Origin: an uncultured Gemmatimonadota bacterium
Lineage (GTDB): Bacteria > Gemmatimonadota > Gemmatimonadetes > Gemmatimonadales > Gemmatimonadaceae
Direction: 5' to 3'
DNA length: 64,000 nt
Assembly (NCBI GenBank): GCA_903882745.1
Contig: CAIRYG010000010.1
Coordinates: 393,582-457,581, forward strand
Shown here: in pieces, positions 18,701-26,818 of the stretch
How positions within the stretch are numbered: the first letter of the stretch is position 1
Layout: the number at the start of each line of letters is the position of its first letter
Notes under the pieces: model-generated
Database searches by the model: none
The model's input: only the letters and a program-made list of their open reading frames with translations
What the model was told of the DNA's origin: nothing
Made by a program: the position numbers and the translations under genes

Positions 18701-19590
18701 CCACATCACAGCAACAGATTTTTATTGCTGCCGCCGACCGATGGAGAAAGGTGATTGTTGGCGCGCAATCGAACGTATTAATTTCGTATCCGCTAAATGG
18801 CTGTGGTGGCGATTCCCCTGCCATATCTCAAACAACTACAGGACTGGTCGTCGTCGTTCACATCAAGGCGATAGATGGGCCTGGCGGCGTCCTAGCTACA
18901 ACCGGTGTCTGCGGATGGAGGTCCGGTTCACTCCTTCCTGATCTGGCGTACATGACGTATGACGTCGCCGACTTTGTCGGTCAAGTAGCGGACGGGACTG
19001 CACTGCAAACTGTAACCCACGAGTTAGGGCACGCCTTGGGATGGGGAGGCGCGACTCCGTGGACCAACCTCCGACTCCGTTTCGGCTCGGCAGATCCGGT
19101 ATTCAAGGGCACCCTAAGCCTCGCCGTGTTCTCCGCCAATGGCGGAACAACCTACTCAGGAGAACCTGTGCCGCTAGAGAATACCGGTGGCGCCGGGACA
19201 GCTGGAGCGCATTGGCGGGAGTCCGTCATGGGTAGAGAGCTCATGACCGGGTTCCTGCAGTCCGGGCAGGCGAAATCCCCGCTCAGCCTGACGACGCTAT
19301 GGTCGATGGCGGACATTGGCTATACAATCTCGACCAACGGATATGACGATTACACCGTTTCTAGTGCCCAGAGCATCGCCGAACCGCAGGTGCCCGGAAC
19401 TTCTTCACGAGACCCGTTCGAAATACTCGACCTTGATGGCGGTATGGTTCGGGACGAAGCAACAGGAGCTTTAGTACCAATCGCCGATTGGCTCAAGAGG
19501 CCCAGCGTTCCAAGCAGTGCGCTGCGAAGCCCAATGGCGATTGAAAAACCTCTCCCGTTGCCTTCGCCAATTCTCAAGAAAATTCCATGA
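15796..19590 (+). CDS. Ig-like repeat protein with C-terminal leishmanolysin-like metalloprotease
   Basis: 1264 codons from a GTG at 15796 that sits 6 nt after GGGAGG, so restart after the TAG is conceivable, although this product would lack a signal peptide. Regions: end of the split domain, bacterial Ig-like (BID_1/Big) repeats to about residue 950 including five 306-bp tandem units, then a peptidase domain. The peptidase has HELGHALGWGG (HExxHxxG, DNA near 19020) and, further on, HWRESVMGRELMTGF, the third His and Met-turn layout of M8 leishmanolysin. The C-terminus (about 90 residues) is Pro-rich. The intact parent protein would be a large cell-surface adhesin-protease. Later repeats and the protease domain are less GC-rich than the repeat core. 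Confidence 0.85.
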   Translation: MDLITGVVSAPVVHFSSYTIVKPAAAASINAFTGDAQSAGVGTAITAPISVRVLDASARPVPGTTVRFAVASGNGLLSGTTTATTNHLGVALLAGTWVLGASAGAQTLSASLTTGSVTAATIAATATAGAATRFVVSGTSTQVSGATQTVTITAKDAGGNTATSYAGAKSITMGGASTAPGGQKPTTAGTAFGTATTVTFSNGIATVPIVLATAETAKLTVSDGSISAATADQLTVTVTAGAATQLAIVRNIAGASSGLPFVTQPVVALQDANGNTAATNNGTVITMAVSAGGTLSGTTTATTIAGVASWSGGMLSGVPGSYTITFGSGTLTAATQSITLASSTPTQLVLMTIAAGAASGAPFVTQPVVAMKDASANTVTTATSLVTMTVSAGATIVGTATATALNGVAIFSTAGITGTAGTSYTLTFSASGLTSATQPITPTAGTATQLQLTTSAVGAVSGAAFTTQPVVAVKDAAGNTVTSASTVVTMTVSAGATIVGTATATAVNGVATFSAVGISGTAGTNYTLSFASSGLTSAVQTLSPTAGTATQLQLTTSAVGAVSGVAFTTQPVIAVKDATGNTVTSASTVVTMTVSAGATIVGTATATAVNGVATFSAVGISGTAGTSYALTFASAGLTSATQTILPTAGAATQLQLTTPAVGAASGAAFTTQPVVAVKDASGNSVTSATSVVTVTVSAGATIVGTNTATAVNGVATFSTVGITGTAGTSYTLTFAASGLTATTQSITGGVGRATQIAINAGNAQVATVGTAVGTLPSIVVKDAGNNTVTGVTVTFAVSTGGGSISGASAASNTSGIATVGSWVLGTMAGANTLTATSAGLAGSPLVFSATGVAGVAAHATLLDYETQVVTVGQPNPLRPGVIVSDAYGNPVPSLAVTFSIATGGGSVTGGSTSTDNSGIARLGSWTVGAAAGSNSISVAVPGFSTGTVTARAVAASAYPIDFLFDAGIPTSQQQIFIAAADRWRKVIVGAQSNVLISYPLNGCGGDSPAISQTTTGLVVVVHIKAIDGPGGVLATTGVCGWRSGSLLPDLAYMTYDVADFVGQVADGTALQTVTHELGHALGWGGATPWTNLRLRFGSADPVFKGTLSLAVFSANGGTTYSGEPVPLENTGGAGTAGAHWRESVMGRELMTGFLQSGQAKSPLSLTTLWSMADIGYTISTNGYDDYTVSSAQSIAEPQVPGTSSRDPFEILDLDGGMVRDEATGALVPIADWLKRPSVPSSALRSPMAIEKPLPLPSPILKKIP
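16519..18048 (+). repeat. Five tandem 306-bp Ig-domain repeats
   Basis: Corresponding positions recur at 16519, 16825, 17131, 17437 and 17743, exactly 306 bp (102 codons) apart. Units 3 and 4 are nearly identical in DNA over long stretches (for example GTGACCAGCGCGAGCACAGTGG), units 1, 2 and 5 more diverged. Each encodes ATQLQLTTSAVGAVSGAAF and NGVATFSAVGISGTAGT-type text. Confidence 0.95.
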
Positions 19591-19725
19591 GGTAAATCGT
19601 CAGGCTAAAAATTGACGAATGCGATGCCGACGCTCTGCCCATACTGCTCAATCCCCCGTGGTACCACGAAAAGCGGCCGACGATCCATTCTTAACTTTCA
19701 AGTTCTCAAGTCAAAAGGAGCCGCA

Positions 19726-20295
19726 ATGCCACCGAAGGTATTAGGGCCGATGAGTTCTGCGGCATACTCCGTCATGTTGCGTTCAGCCGCCCTGTGCGGG
19801 CTCGTGATGATAATCCATGCCACTCCCGTAGTGGCGCAGTCCTCGGCTGCCGCTGGTATCGCGGCAGCACTGTCCTCTCTCGGCAATAGCATGGCGGAGC
19901 GTGAAGCGCAGCAGCGGTCTTTAGCTGCGATGAAAGAGATTGCGGGCTTGCCGTCGGAAGCACAAAAGCAAGCGGCCTGGCGACTCTTTCTAGCCCGAGC
20001 AAACGAAGTACGAAGCAACCTGGTGGATTCATTGCACTTGCAGGCAAACGCCCTTTCGCGGTTCTACAAAGAATCCGCTCCCATTTTGAATGACCTCGCT
20101 ACGGTAAACGTCAATGCGTCACAATCCGTAATCTTCGATAATCTGGCGCCGCTCTACAGAAAGTACGTAAAGAAACGCGCACTGATCGTGGAAGCTCTGA
20201 CGCCAGCTGTGGAACGCTTTGCCATGTCCAACAAACTGGCCAACGATAGCCACGCGCTCGCTTTCGCGGGATTTAGAGTGATTGAGCTATCCTGA
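19726..20295 (+). CDS. Small exported hypothetical protein
   Basis: 189 residues. The start at 19726 is chosen because AAAGGAG lies 6 nt upstream; the open frame extends back to 19612 without support. A signal peptide ends near HATPVVAQS. The mature part is mostly helical (MAEREAQQRSLAAMKEIAGL, PSEAQKQAAWRLFLARANEV, LYRKYVKKRALIVEALTPAVERFAM) and has no cysteines. I do not recognise a family. It lies 135 bp after the Ig-repeat protease gene on the same strand, and both are less GC-rich than the flanks, so the two may have been acquired together. Confidence 0.65.
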   Translation: MPPKVLGPMSSAAYSVMLRSAALCGLVMIIHATPVVAQSSAAAGIAAALSSLGNSMAEREAQQRSLAAMKEIAGLPSEAQKQAAWRLFLARANEVRSNLVDSLHLQANALSRFYKESAPILNDLATVNVNASQSVIFDNLAPLYRKYVKKRALIVEALTPAVERFAMSNKLANDSHALAFAGFRVIELS

Positions 20296-20580
20296 CTTCA
20301 GTGCACACCATCCTTAGACACATTGGGTCAGGAGGTGTCACATGCGTGCACGACAGCGCCAGCGATTTACCTCTCCGGTAAGTTTGCAGCGTACATAACC
20401 AAGAACACTACGCTCCTTCCTCGCGTCGATCCCGATGGACTGAAGACCTGTTCTGCGACCTGGTATTAAACCGCCCATCGGGAGAACGAACCAGCCGCAA
20501 TCAAGGCCGCGACGGATCTCAAGTCGGCGCATCGGGAAGTTTTAGCAAGCACCTGACATAACTCGAGTTCCACACCACAA
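20296..20580. other. Gene-poor stretch with a decayed ORF
   Basis: AGGAGG at 20331-20336 precedes an ATG at 20342 that gives only 18 codons. In another plus frame the text AIYLSGKFAAYITKN, then RVDPDGLKTCSATWY, a TAA, then TAHRENEPAAIKAATDLKS looks protein-like, suggesting a broken gene. It was not matched to a family. It ends close to the 3' side of tRNA-Pro. Confidence 0.35.
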
Positions 20581-20615
20581 AAAGCGGCCCACCGATTCAA
20601 TCGATGGGCCGCTTT
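20581..20615 (-). terminator. Terminator downstream of tRNA-Pro
   Basis: AAAGCGGCCCACCGA pairs with TCGATGGGCCGCTTT around a short loop. On the minus strand the stem is followed by a T-run (GCTTTTTGTGG), a canonical intrinsic terminator 34 bp past the tRNA 3' end. Confidence 0.85.
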
Positions 20616-20648
20616 CGCATCTCCATATCCTACATCGCTTTACACAAG

Positions 20649-20722
20649 TCGGGACGGCGGGATTCGAACCCGCGACCCCCTGAACCCCATTCAGGTGCGC
20701 TACCGGGCTGCGCTACGTCCCG
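20649..20722 (-). tRNA. tRNA-Pro (GGG)
   Basis: On the minus strand the acceptor stem CGGGACG pairs with CGTCCCG and the discriminator is A. The D-arm (GCGCAGCCCGGTAGCGC), the anticodon arm CCTGA-ATGGGGT-TCAGG with anticodon GGG, and the T-arm GCGGGTTCGAATCCCGC are all regular. No CCA is encoded. A terminator follows. Confidence 0.97.
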
Positions 20723-20821
20723 TCCGCCGCAACTACTCCACCTCGCGGACAGTCTGAATAATCTATCGCGCCGTACCACCAACGTCTAGCCACACACCGC
20801 GAGCCGGGCCTATCGGCACCC

Positions 20822-22762
20822 TCACACCGCTGGCAACCGCAGCCGAACCACCACGCCGCCACTGGCTCCGGCCTCAAACACCACGGTCCCACGCATCTGC
20901 TTCACATAATCCTGCACCAACCGCACCCCAAGCCCAGTCCCCCCTTCACCGGCAGTCCCCACATGCGACGGCATCGCGCCCCCACTCGACAACGCCAACT
21001 GCACATCCGGCGCTAGCCCCGCCCCACTATCCGCAATCGTAATCTCCACGACTCCCGCACCCTCCCGAACATCCAACCGAATCGTCCCACCACGCGGACT
21101 GAACTTCACCGCATTCGACAACACATTCGCCAACACCGAATCCCGCAAAATCGCGATGTCCGCACGCACCAACGACTCGGTCGGCACCAACACCTCAATC
21201 GTCAGCCCCTTCTCGCGCAACACCCGCTCAAATCGCAGCAACACATCACGAACCACGGCGCGGACCGACACAAACTCCTCCTGCCCCCCACCACGAATCG
21301 CCGCCGCCAACGTCTCCTGCATCCGCGCCGCCATCACCGCCACCTCAGCGGGCACCTCCGACCGCACCTCAGAAGGCGCCGGCTCATACAGCGCCAGCAA
21401 CACCAGCTGCAATGGGTTTCCAATGTCGTGGAACAACGTGCCCAGCATCCGACGCTGCCGCACAATGGCCTCCACCGCCGCTCGACGCGCATCCTCCAAC
21501 GACGCCATCAGCTGCTGCGGCAATGCAATCATGAGATCGCTGAGCCCCGCACACATCACCACCACCGACACCGTGTACACAAAACTCATCCCTGGGTGCT
21601 TCGCATAAAGCACGAACGCCAACACCACGTCCGCACCGACCGCAGCCGCCAACATACGCCGCGATCCCAACGTCCACGCCATCAACGCGATCGTGATCGA
21701 CTGCGTCGCAATGTTGGGAGGCATCGAAAAACTCCCGGGCGTTTCATACCAGCCCACGAGCGACATAAACGTAATGATCACCATCCCATAGGCGAACCAC
21801 CGCATCATCGATTCCCACCAGGCAGGCAGGCGCTGCAACGTCAGAGCGGCCGCCACGACCAGCGCAAACGCCGTGCAGTTGATGACCAACAAATTCCAGT
21901 ACCCAAAGGCGAAGTTGCGCCAGATGAGCACCGGAATCAGGAGGAGCCCGATGGTGAGCACCCCACGAAAACTGTCGAGCCGCACCGCACGCAGTCGTTC
22001 CTCCAGATGCGCCGGAGGGAGCTCGGGCTCGGGAGGAATGGCGCGGCGCGTGACCCCAATCAACGCCGCTAACCGCTGCGCGGCCGCTTGTGCCTCAAGA
22101 CGCCCCTGACTGGCCGAGGCACCGAGCGCCGACACCGCCTCGGCAACATCGGACGCCATAATCCGCGCCGCGTCCTTCAGCTGCAACTCCTGCTGCGCCA
22201 GGCCATACGCGGACACGGCCAAGTCTCTCGCCCCCTCGCGCACGGCGCGCGACTGGCGCTGCACGACGTACAGCATCGACGCACCGGAGAGCAGCCACCC
22301 ACTGGCGTGCTGGAGCGCAAAGAGTGGAACGGGACGACCACCCGATGCAAACATAATCAGCACAAATGCAACCACCGTGAGCCCCGTGAGCACACCAGCG
22401 GCGGCACCAAAATCGTACACCACGTAGCAGCTGAGCACCAACGCCATATCGAGTCCGCTGGGCCAGCCATTCGCAGCGGTCATCGCAATAGTGAACAGCA
22501 CCCAACTGAGATACGCAACAACGACCACCGCCCGGACCGAACGATCGGGGGCCCGTTCACCCAGCGCCCAAAAAACGATCGCGCTCGTTACCGCGATAAC
22601 CACACGGCCCACCCGCAGTCCGTGCGACTCCGACGCCGCGAACACGCCGAGCACATTGCTCACGAACGCGCTCAGAACCAGCGATCGAAAAATGCGCGCC
22701 GCGACCACCCCAACGGGATCCACCCGAATCATCGCCGAGTACGCTCCAAGCGTGGTTGCCAT
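20822..22762 (-). CDS. Membrane-bound sensor histidine kinase
   Basis: 646 residues from ATG at 22762; the frame continues to 23281 but that extension is antisense to the M20 gene. The N-terminal half has a first group of about five to six membrane segments (FRSLVLSAFVSNVLGVFAA, VVIAVTSAIVFWALG, VVVAYLSWVLFTIAMTA), a cytoplasmic coiled stretch (about 190-250), then a second group of segments. The H-box is LFHDIGNPLQLVLLAL, a His-Asp variant of the HisKA motif. N-box LANVLSNAVKFSPRGG, G1 DSGAGL and G2 GGTGLGVRLV are intact, so it should autophosphorylate. No response regulator is adjacent, making it an orphan kinase. It is divergent from the M20 gene at 22889. Confidence 0.88.
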   Translation of the reverse strand: MATTLGAYSAMIRVDPVGVVAARIFRSLVLSAFVSNVLGVFAASESHGLRVGRVVIAVTSAIVFWALGERAPDRSVRAVVVVAYLSWVLFTIAMTAANGWPSGLDMALVLSCYVVYDFGAAAGVLTGLTVVAFVLIMFASGGRPVPLFALQHASGWLLSGASMLYVVQRQSRAVREGARDLAVSAYGLAQQELQLKDAARIMASDVAEAVSALGASASQGRLEAQAAAQRLAALIGVTRRAIPPEPELPPAHLEERLRAVRLDSFRGVLTIGLLLIPVLIWRNFAFGYWNLLVINCTAFALVVAAALTLQRLPAWWESMMRWFAYGMVIITFMSLVGWYETPGSFSMPPNIATQSITIALMAWTLGSRRMLAAAVGADVVLAFVLYAKHPGMSFVYTVSVVVMCAGLSDLMIALPQQLMASLEDARRAAVEAIVRQRRMLGTLFHDIGNPLQLVLLALYEPAPSEVRSEVPAEVAVMAARMQETLAAAIRGGGQEEFVSVRAVVRDVLLRFERVLREKGLTIEVLVPTESLVRADIAILRDSVLANVLSNAVKFSPRGGTIRLDVREGAGVVEITIADSGAGLAPDVQLALSSGGAMPSHVGTAGEGGTGLGVRLVQDYVKQMRGTVVFEAGASGGVVVRLRLPAV

Positions 22763-22888
22763 GCACCGCGCGGTCTGCCCATTGAGCCGGCCGCGAGGCC
22801 CGAGTATGTATGAGTGGACAAATTTCGCCCAGTGTACCGTTCTGCGCCACTGCTCGCCACCGCATCCCAAACCTCGTATTATCCCCAT

Positions 22889-24391
22889 ATGACCTTCCTC
22901 CCCTCCCGCCTCGCGATGAACACCCTCGCGATGAGCACCCTCGCGCTCGGCGCCCTGTTCCCGATCGCAGCAAGCGCCCAAGCAAGCGCCCAAGCAAGCG
23001 CCCAAGCAGGCCCCACCGCCCCCGTCTTCACCCCAGGCAAGCTCTCCCCAACCCAGGAAGTCGCCCGCGGCGTCCTCAAGGAACTGGTCGAGATCAACAC
23101 CTCGGTCTCCACCGGCAACATCACCAATGGCGCCCTGGCGATGGCCAAGCGCTTCCGCGCCGCGGGGATCCCCGACTCCGACATTTTCATTGGTGGCCCC
23201 CGCCCCGAGCGCCACAACGTGGTCGCGCGCCTCCGCGGCAAGAACCCCGCCGGACGCAAGCCGCTCCTGCTCCTCGCCCACCTAGACGTGGTCGAAGCGC
23301 TCAAAGCCGACTGGTCCCCAGACCTCGACCCCTTCGTCTTTACCGAGAAAGAGGGCTACTACTACGCCCGCGGCGTGGCCGACGACAAAGCCATGGCAGC
23401 AATCTTCGTCGCGAATCTCCTGCGCATGAAGGCCGAAGGATGGCGCCCGGATCGCGACATCATTGTGGCCCTCACGAGTGACGAAGAAAGTGGCCCCTTC
23501 AACGGCGTCGACTGGCTGGTCACCAACCATCGGGACCTCGTCGACGCGGGGCTCGTGATCAACGAAGGGGGCGGCGGCGTGCTGCGCAACGGACAGCCGC
23601 TCTTCAATACGATCCAGCTCGCGCAAAAAGTGGTCGCCAACTTCACCCTGCACGTCACCAACCGCGGCGGCCACTCCTCGGTGCCGCGCGACGACAACGC
23701 CATCACCTCGCTCGCCGACGCCCTCTCGAAAGTGGGACGCTACCACTTTCCGGTGCGCATGAGCGACGTCACGCGGCAGTTCTTCACCGAAACGGCCAAA
23801 CAGGAAACACCGGCCATGGGGCGCGCTATGCGGGCGCTCGTCGCCAACCCAGCCGACGCCGCCGCCGCTGCCATCATCGCCGCCGACGAGAAGTACAGCT
23901 CCATGCTCCGCACCACCTGCGTCGCCACCATGCTCTCCGGCGGGCATGCCACCAACGCCCTGCCCCAGCTCGCCGAGGCAAACATCAACTGCCGCATGTA
24001 TCCCACCGACGCGCCTGACGATGTCCGCCGCGCGCTCGAAACAGCGATCGGCGACACCGCCGTCAAAGTTTTGGTGAAGTCGCAGCGCGCCAACTCGCCG
24101 GCTGCGGCGCTCTCCGCCGAGATCTCGCAGCCGGTGGCGCAGGTCACCAAGGAACTCTTCGGCAACATCCCGATCATCCCGACGATGTCCACCGGCGCCA
24201 ACGACTCACGCTTCTTCCTCACACTCGGCGTCCCCGCCTACGGTGTCTCGGGGCTCTTCAGCGACCCGTCGGTCGACGCGCGCGCCCACGGCCGCGACGA
24301 ACGCATGGGGATCAAGTCGTTCTTCGAGGGCCAGGAGTTCTTGTATCGCATGACCAAGTTGCTGACGACGAATCCTCCGACGATTCCGTAA
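22889..24391 (+). CDS. Exported M20-family peptidase
   Basis: 500 residues from ATG at 22889 (the frame opens at 22814 without support). The signal peptide contains LAMNT/LAMST/LALGA (15-bp repeat from 22910) and ends in three exact ASAQ repeats (22970-23005). The zinc-site motifs are LLAHLDVVEA, GVADDKAMAAIF, SDEESGPFNGVDWLV and RAHGRDERMGI. The lid domain carries NRGGHSSVPRDDNAI. This is the carboxypeptidase/CPG70-like branch. It should cleave peptides in the periplasm. It is convergent with the metalloprotease lipoprotein at 24464, with a terminator hairpin between them. It is the third exported M20 enzyme in the window, indicating strong reliance on peptide scavenging. Confidence 0.9.
   Translation: MTFLPSRLAMNTLAMSTLALGALFPIAASAQASAQASAQAGPTAPVFTPGKLSPTQEVARGVLKELVEINTSVSTGNITNGALAMAKRFRAAGIPDSDIFIGGPRPERHNVVARLRGKNPAGRKPLLLLAHLDVVEALKADWSPDLDPFVFTEKEGYYYARGVADDKAMAAIFVANLLRMKAEGWRPDRDIIVALTSDEESGPFNGVDWLVTNHRDLVDAGLVINEGGGGVLRNGQPLFNTIQLAQKVVANFTLHVTNRGGHSSVPRDDNAITSLADALSKVGRYHFPVRMSDVTRQFFTETAKQETPAMGRAMRALVANPADAAAAAIIAADEKYSSMLRTTCVATMLSGGHATNALPQLAEANINCRMYPTDAPDDVRRALETAIGDTAVKVLVKSQRANSPAAALSAEISQPVAQVTKELFGNIPIIPTMSTGANDSRFFLTLGVPAYGVSGLFSDPSVDARAHGRDERMGIKSFFEGQEFLYRMTKLLTTNPPTIP
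22910..23005 (+). repeat. 15-bp and 12-bp in-frame repeats in the M20 signal peptide
   Basis: CTCGCGATGAACACC (22910), CTCGCGATGAGCACC (22925) and CTCGCGCTCGGC (22940) form the hydrophobic core. GCAAGCGCCCAA occurs exactly three times at 22970, 22982 and 22994 and encodes three successive Ala-Ser-Ala-Gln units, each able to serve as an AxA signal-peptidase site. Confidence 0.95.
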
Positions 24392-24407
24392 GCAGTCACA
24401 ATACAAA

Positions 24408-24436
24408 GTGGCCGGCGCAGATCATGCGCCGGCCAC
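24408..24436. terminator. Bidirectional terminator between convergent genes
   Basis: GTGGCCGGCGCA (24408-24419) pairs perfectly with TGCGCCGGCCAC (24425-24436) around GATCA, 17 bp after the M20 stop and 28 bp from the stop of the minus-strand gene. The minus side is followed by TTTGTATTG. Confidence 0.8.
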
Positions 24437-24463
24437 GTGTGCATCCCACCCAAACGGACCCCC

Positions 24464-25684
24464 TTACGGCCGCGTCACCGCAATCACGTCGTTCCCACCG
24501 GTAAGGGACTGATACTTCACCGTCACGCCAGCGTAGGTGACACTCTGATCCGGGCTCAGGAGCTTGCTGACCTTCGTGTAATCCGCATCGTCGAGCGGGA
24601 GCACCTTGATCAGCCCAAGCCCGTTGGGATTCTGCGTACCGATATCCGTGTTCACCAGGTACACGAGCGGTCCACCGGCCCCGAGCTGATAGTCGAGTCC
24701 CTTCGCGCGTCGGCTCTCGACGACAATCGCCGAGTACTTGCCGATGGGAATGATGACCGCCTTCATTCCACCCGCATCTTCGATTGGTGTGAGTGTCACC
24801 GTCGTCGTCGTCGCGGCCGGCGCACAGGTGACTTGCGCGTCGGCAATCCAGCCGGTCTGCCAGGCCTCCCAGGCGAAATACATCGGCGCCAAGGCATTGA
24901 TCTCGGTCATGATGCTGAAGGTGCCAGTCCAATGGTCGCGGTTCAGCGTGCCCGGGTTGAAATCGATCAAATCCACCAGTCCTGTGGCGTGCCCCATTTC
25001 GTGGTTCAGCCAGTGCGGGCCCCAGAAATTCAAATCGTATCCCGACGTTACCCCGCTCTCCATCGTGCGCCCGCTGATCGTGATGCCGGACCCGGGGTCT
25101 GGTGTGAATGTTGGTCCAAGATCAATGACACTCGCGTCGGGGTTCGTGAGCACCACGAACGCGTCGGCATTGGAGAAGTCCAACGTGCGCGAGGCTAGGG
25201 TCAGGGCCTCGGTTGCGTAGGCTTTCTGACTGGCAAAGGTGATTGTTGCGCGCGTCATGCCATACCCGGTCGACGCTTTGCTCATGCGATCCCACCGCAG
25301 CGTGGGTGTCAGCACCAAATTCATCTGCCCGTATGACGCCGCGGCAAAGAAATCCACGGCCCCTGGCGAAATCATATTGAACGCCGCCTGCGCAGTCTTG
25401 GTGGCCACAGCATCCGGGAAATCGACCATCGCAACACCAACATTCACCGTTCCAATCGTCTTGAGCCCGTTCGGCCGACGCGGAAATCCGAGATACACAC
25501 CGCGCCCCGACCCAGTCGTGGGCAGCTTGCATTCGGCGATGCCCGGCAACTGCGTGCCGCCGGTGCCGTTCGTGTTGGGGTTGCTGGCATTGGTCGGGGC
25601 CGTGCCACCACAGGCCACCGCGCTAACGAGTGCAACCGCGAGTGTCGCACCGAGCATCAACGGTCGAGCGGGTCCGACGCGCAT
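24464..25684 (-). CDS. M6-like metalloprotease lipoprotein
   Basis: 406 residues from ATG at 25684 with AGGAG upstream. The signal ends in the lipobox VACG (Cys about 25), followed by a Thr/Asn-rich linker. The zinc motif NHEMGHATGLVDL (HExxH, near residue 228) sits in text typical of M6 immune-inhibitor-A-like peptidases: VAMVDFPD near the start, FFAAASYGQMNLVLTPT, and after the helix IMTEINALAPMYFAWEAWQTGW, where the alpha/beta core closes. A C-terminal beta domain (about 300-406) may be a substrate-binding module. It is predicted to act outside the inner membrane on proteins. It lies downstream of the outer-membrane protein gene (25816) but is separated from it by a terminator, so it is probably transcribed on its own. 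Confidence 0.8.
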   Translation of the reverse strand: MRVGPARPLMLGATLAVALVSAVACGGTAPTNASNPNTNGTGGTQLPGIAECKLPTTGSGRGVYLGFPRRPNGLKTIGTVNVGVAMVDFPDAVATKTAQAAFNMISPGAVDFFAAASYGQMNLVLTPTLRWDRMSKASTGYGMTRATITFASQKAYATEALTLASRTLDFSNADAFVVLTNPDASVIDLGPTFTPDPGSGITISGRTMESGVTSGYDLNFWGPHWLNHEMGHATGLVDLIDFNPGTLNRDHWTGTFSIMTEINALAPMYFAWEAWQTGWIADAQVTCAPAATTTTVTLTPIEDAGGMKAVIIPIGKYSAIVVESRRAKGLDYQLGAGGPLVYLVNTDIGTQNPNGLGLIKVLPLDDADYTKVSKLLSPDQSVTYAGVTVKYQSLTGGNDVIAVTRP

Positions 25685-25741
25685 GCTGTCTCCTGGGGTT
25701 ACGAGGACGTCGAGCGTATCACCAGCAGCGGCTTATTAAAA

Positions 25742-25778
25742 CACAACGGGCGCTCGAGAGGTTCGAGCGCCCGTTGTG
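25742..25778 (-). terminator. Terminator after the outer-membrane protein gene
   Basis: CACAACGGGCGCTCGA (25742-25757) pairs with TCGAGCGCCCGTTGTG (25763-25778). On the minus strand the stem is followed by TTTTAATAAG. Confidence 0.88.
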
Positions 25779-25815
25779 CTGCCGTCTTTCACGTACTCGT
25801 GTTGCTTCGGTGCGA

Positions 25816-26598
25816 CTAGTGCACGCCGCCGAAGCCGATCGAGGCACCAAGGCCCCAGAAGTTCGCATCCTTTCCACCGACCTTGCCCATGTCGTACGCC
25901 GCGCGGAGGGCGAACAAGCCGAGGATCGGCATGTCAGCGCCGACCGCAACGCGCACATCGCCGCCGTTGCCGCCACAGTTGGCGCCGTCCGGGCAGTTCA
26001 TCATCGTGTTGAAGCTGTAGCGCGGGGCGCCCCAGACATTGACGCTGGTGATCAACAGCGGAATATGCGCCGAGATCGACGCGCCAACGGGAATCGTGAG
26101 GCGCTTCGCCGAGTTGTTCTTCTTGTCAATGTTGCAGACCGTGGCCGAGAGGCCCGTGTACTGGCTGCAATCGAGGGCGTCTGACATGGAGAGGTCGGTG
26201 CCGACGCCACCAAAAATCGCGACCGTTACCATGGAGTTCCCGTCGCCCAGCACGCGAAACTGACCGAGCGCCGACGCGCTGATTTTCTTACGGCTGCAAT
26301 CGGCGGACGGATGCGAGGAGCAGGTGCTGATGGAGGACAGGTTTTCCGTGGTGCTCCCAACGCTCGCGCTGAAGCCCACCGGTCCGAGCGCCAGCGAGAC
26401 GCCGACTTGGCCTGTCTGCTTCGCAATGGAGGGCTCAGACGAGTTACCCACGTCCGCGTGCACGCGGACGCCAGAGCCGTAACGCGGGTTGGTATAGAGT
26501 GGCATGCCGGGGATCTGCGCCATAACGGCGGGAGCGGCGACGAGCACGGCGGCCATAGCCATGGCGGCGCGAAGGGTCAGACGAAGTGCACGGTGCAT
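25816..26598 (-). CDS. Outer-membrane beta-barrel protein, hypothetical
   Basis: 260 residues from ATG at 26598, with GAGG 5 nt upstream; an ATG at 26622 adds 8 residues without a better ribosome site. A signal peptide (MHRALRLTLRAAMAMAAVLVAAPAVMAQ) precedes a sequence of alternating beta-strand character ending GLGASIGFGGVH. Strand-like segments include QVGVSLALGPVGFSASVG, NSMVTVAIFGGVGTDL and FALRAAYDMGKVGG. Cysteines occur in close groups (SHPSADC, DGANC), suggesting disulfides in loops. It is probably a small 8- to 10-strand barrel. The ligand is unknown. Confidence 0.65.
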   Translation of the reverse strand: MHRALRLTLRAAMAMAAVLVAAPAVMAQIPGMPLYTNPRYGSGVRVHADVGNSSEPSIAKQTGQVGVSLALGPVGFSASVGSTTENLSSISTCSSHPSADCSRKKISASALGQFRVLGDGNSMVTVAIFGGVGTDLSMSDALDCSQYTGLSATVCNIDKKNNSAKRLTIPVGASISAHIPLLITSVNVWGAPRYSFNTMMNCPDGANCGGNGGDVRVAVGADMPILGLFALRAAYDMGKVGGKDANFWGLGASIGFGGVH

Positions 26599-26818
26599 GA
26601 GAACCTCGGTGAATGGTGGCAACTAAAAAGTACCCCAAGGGGAGCTGTCACACAATAAGACAGTTAGTGACGCGGGTCACAGCGCTTTGCGAGCCGGAGT
26701 TTATGATTTCGCGTGTCGAGGGCGATATCTCGATACAGGCTTTGTGCGTGGAGGCCTGTCCGCCGTATATTCTGGGCGGTCCCGCATTCCCCCGCGTCCC
26801 ACTTTCCCTAAGGAGTCG

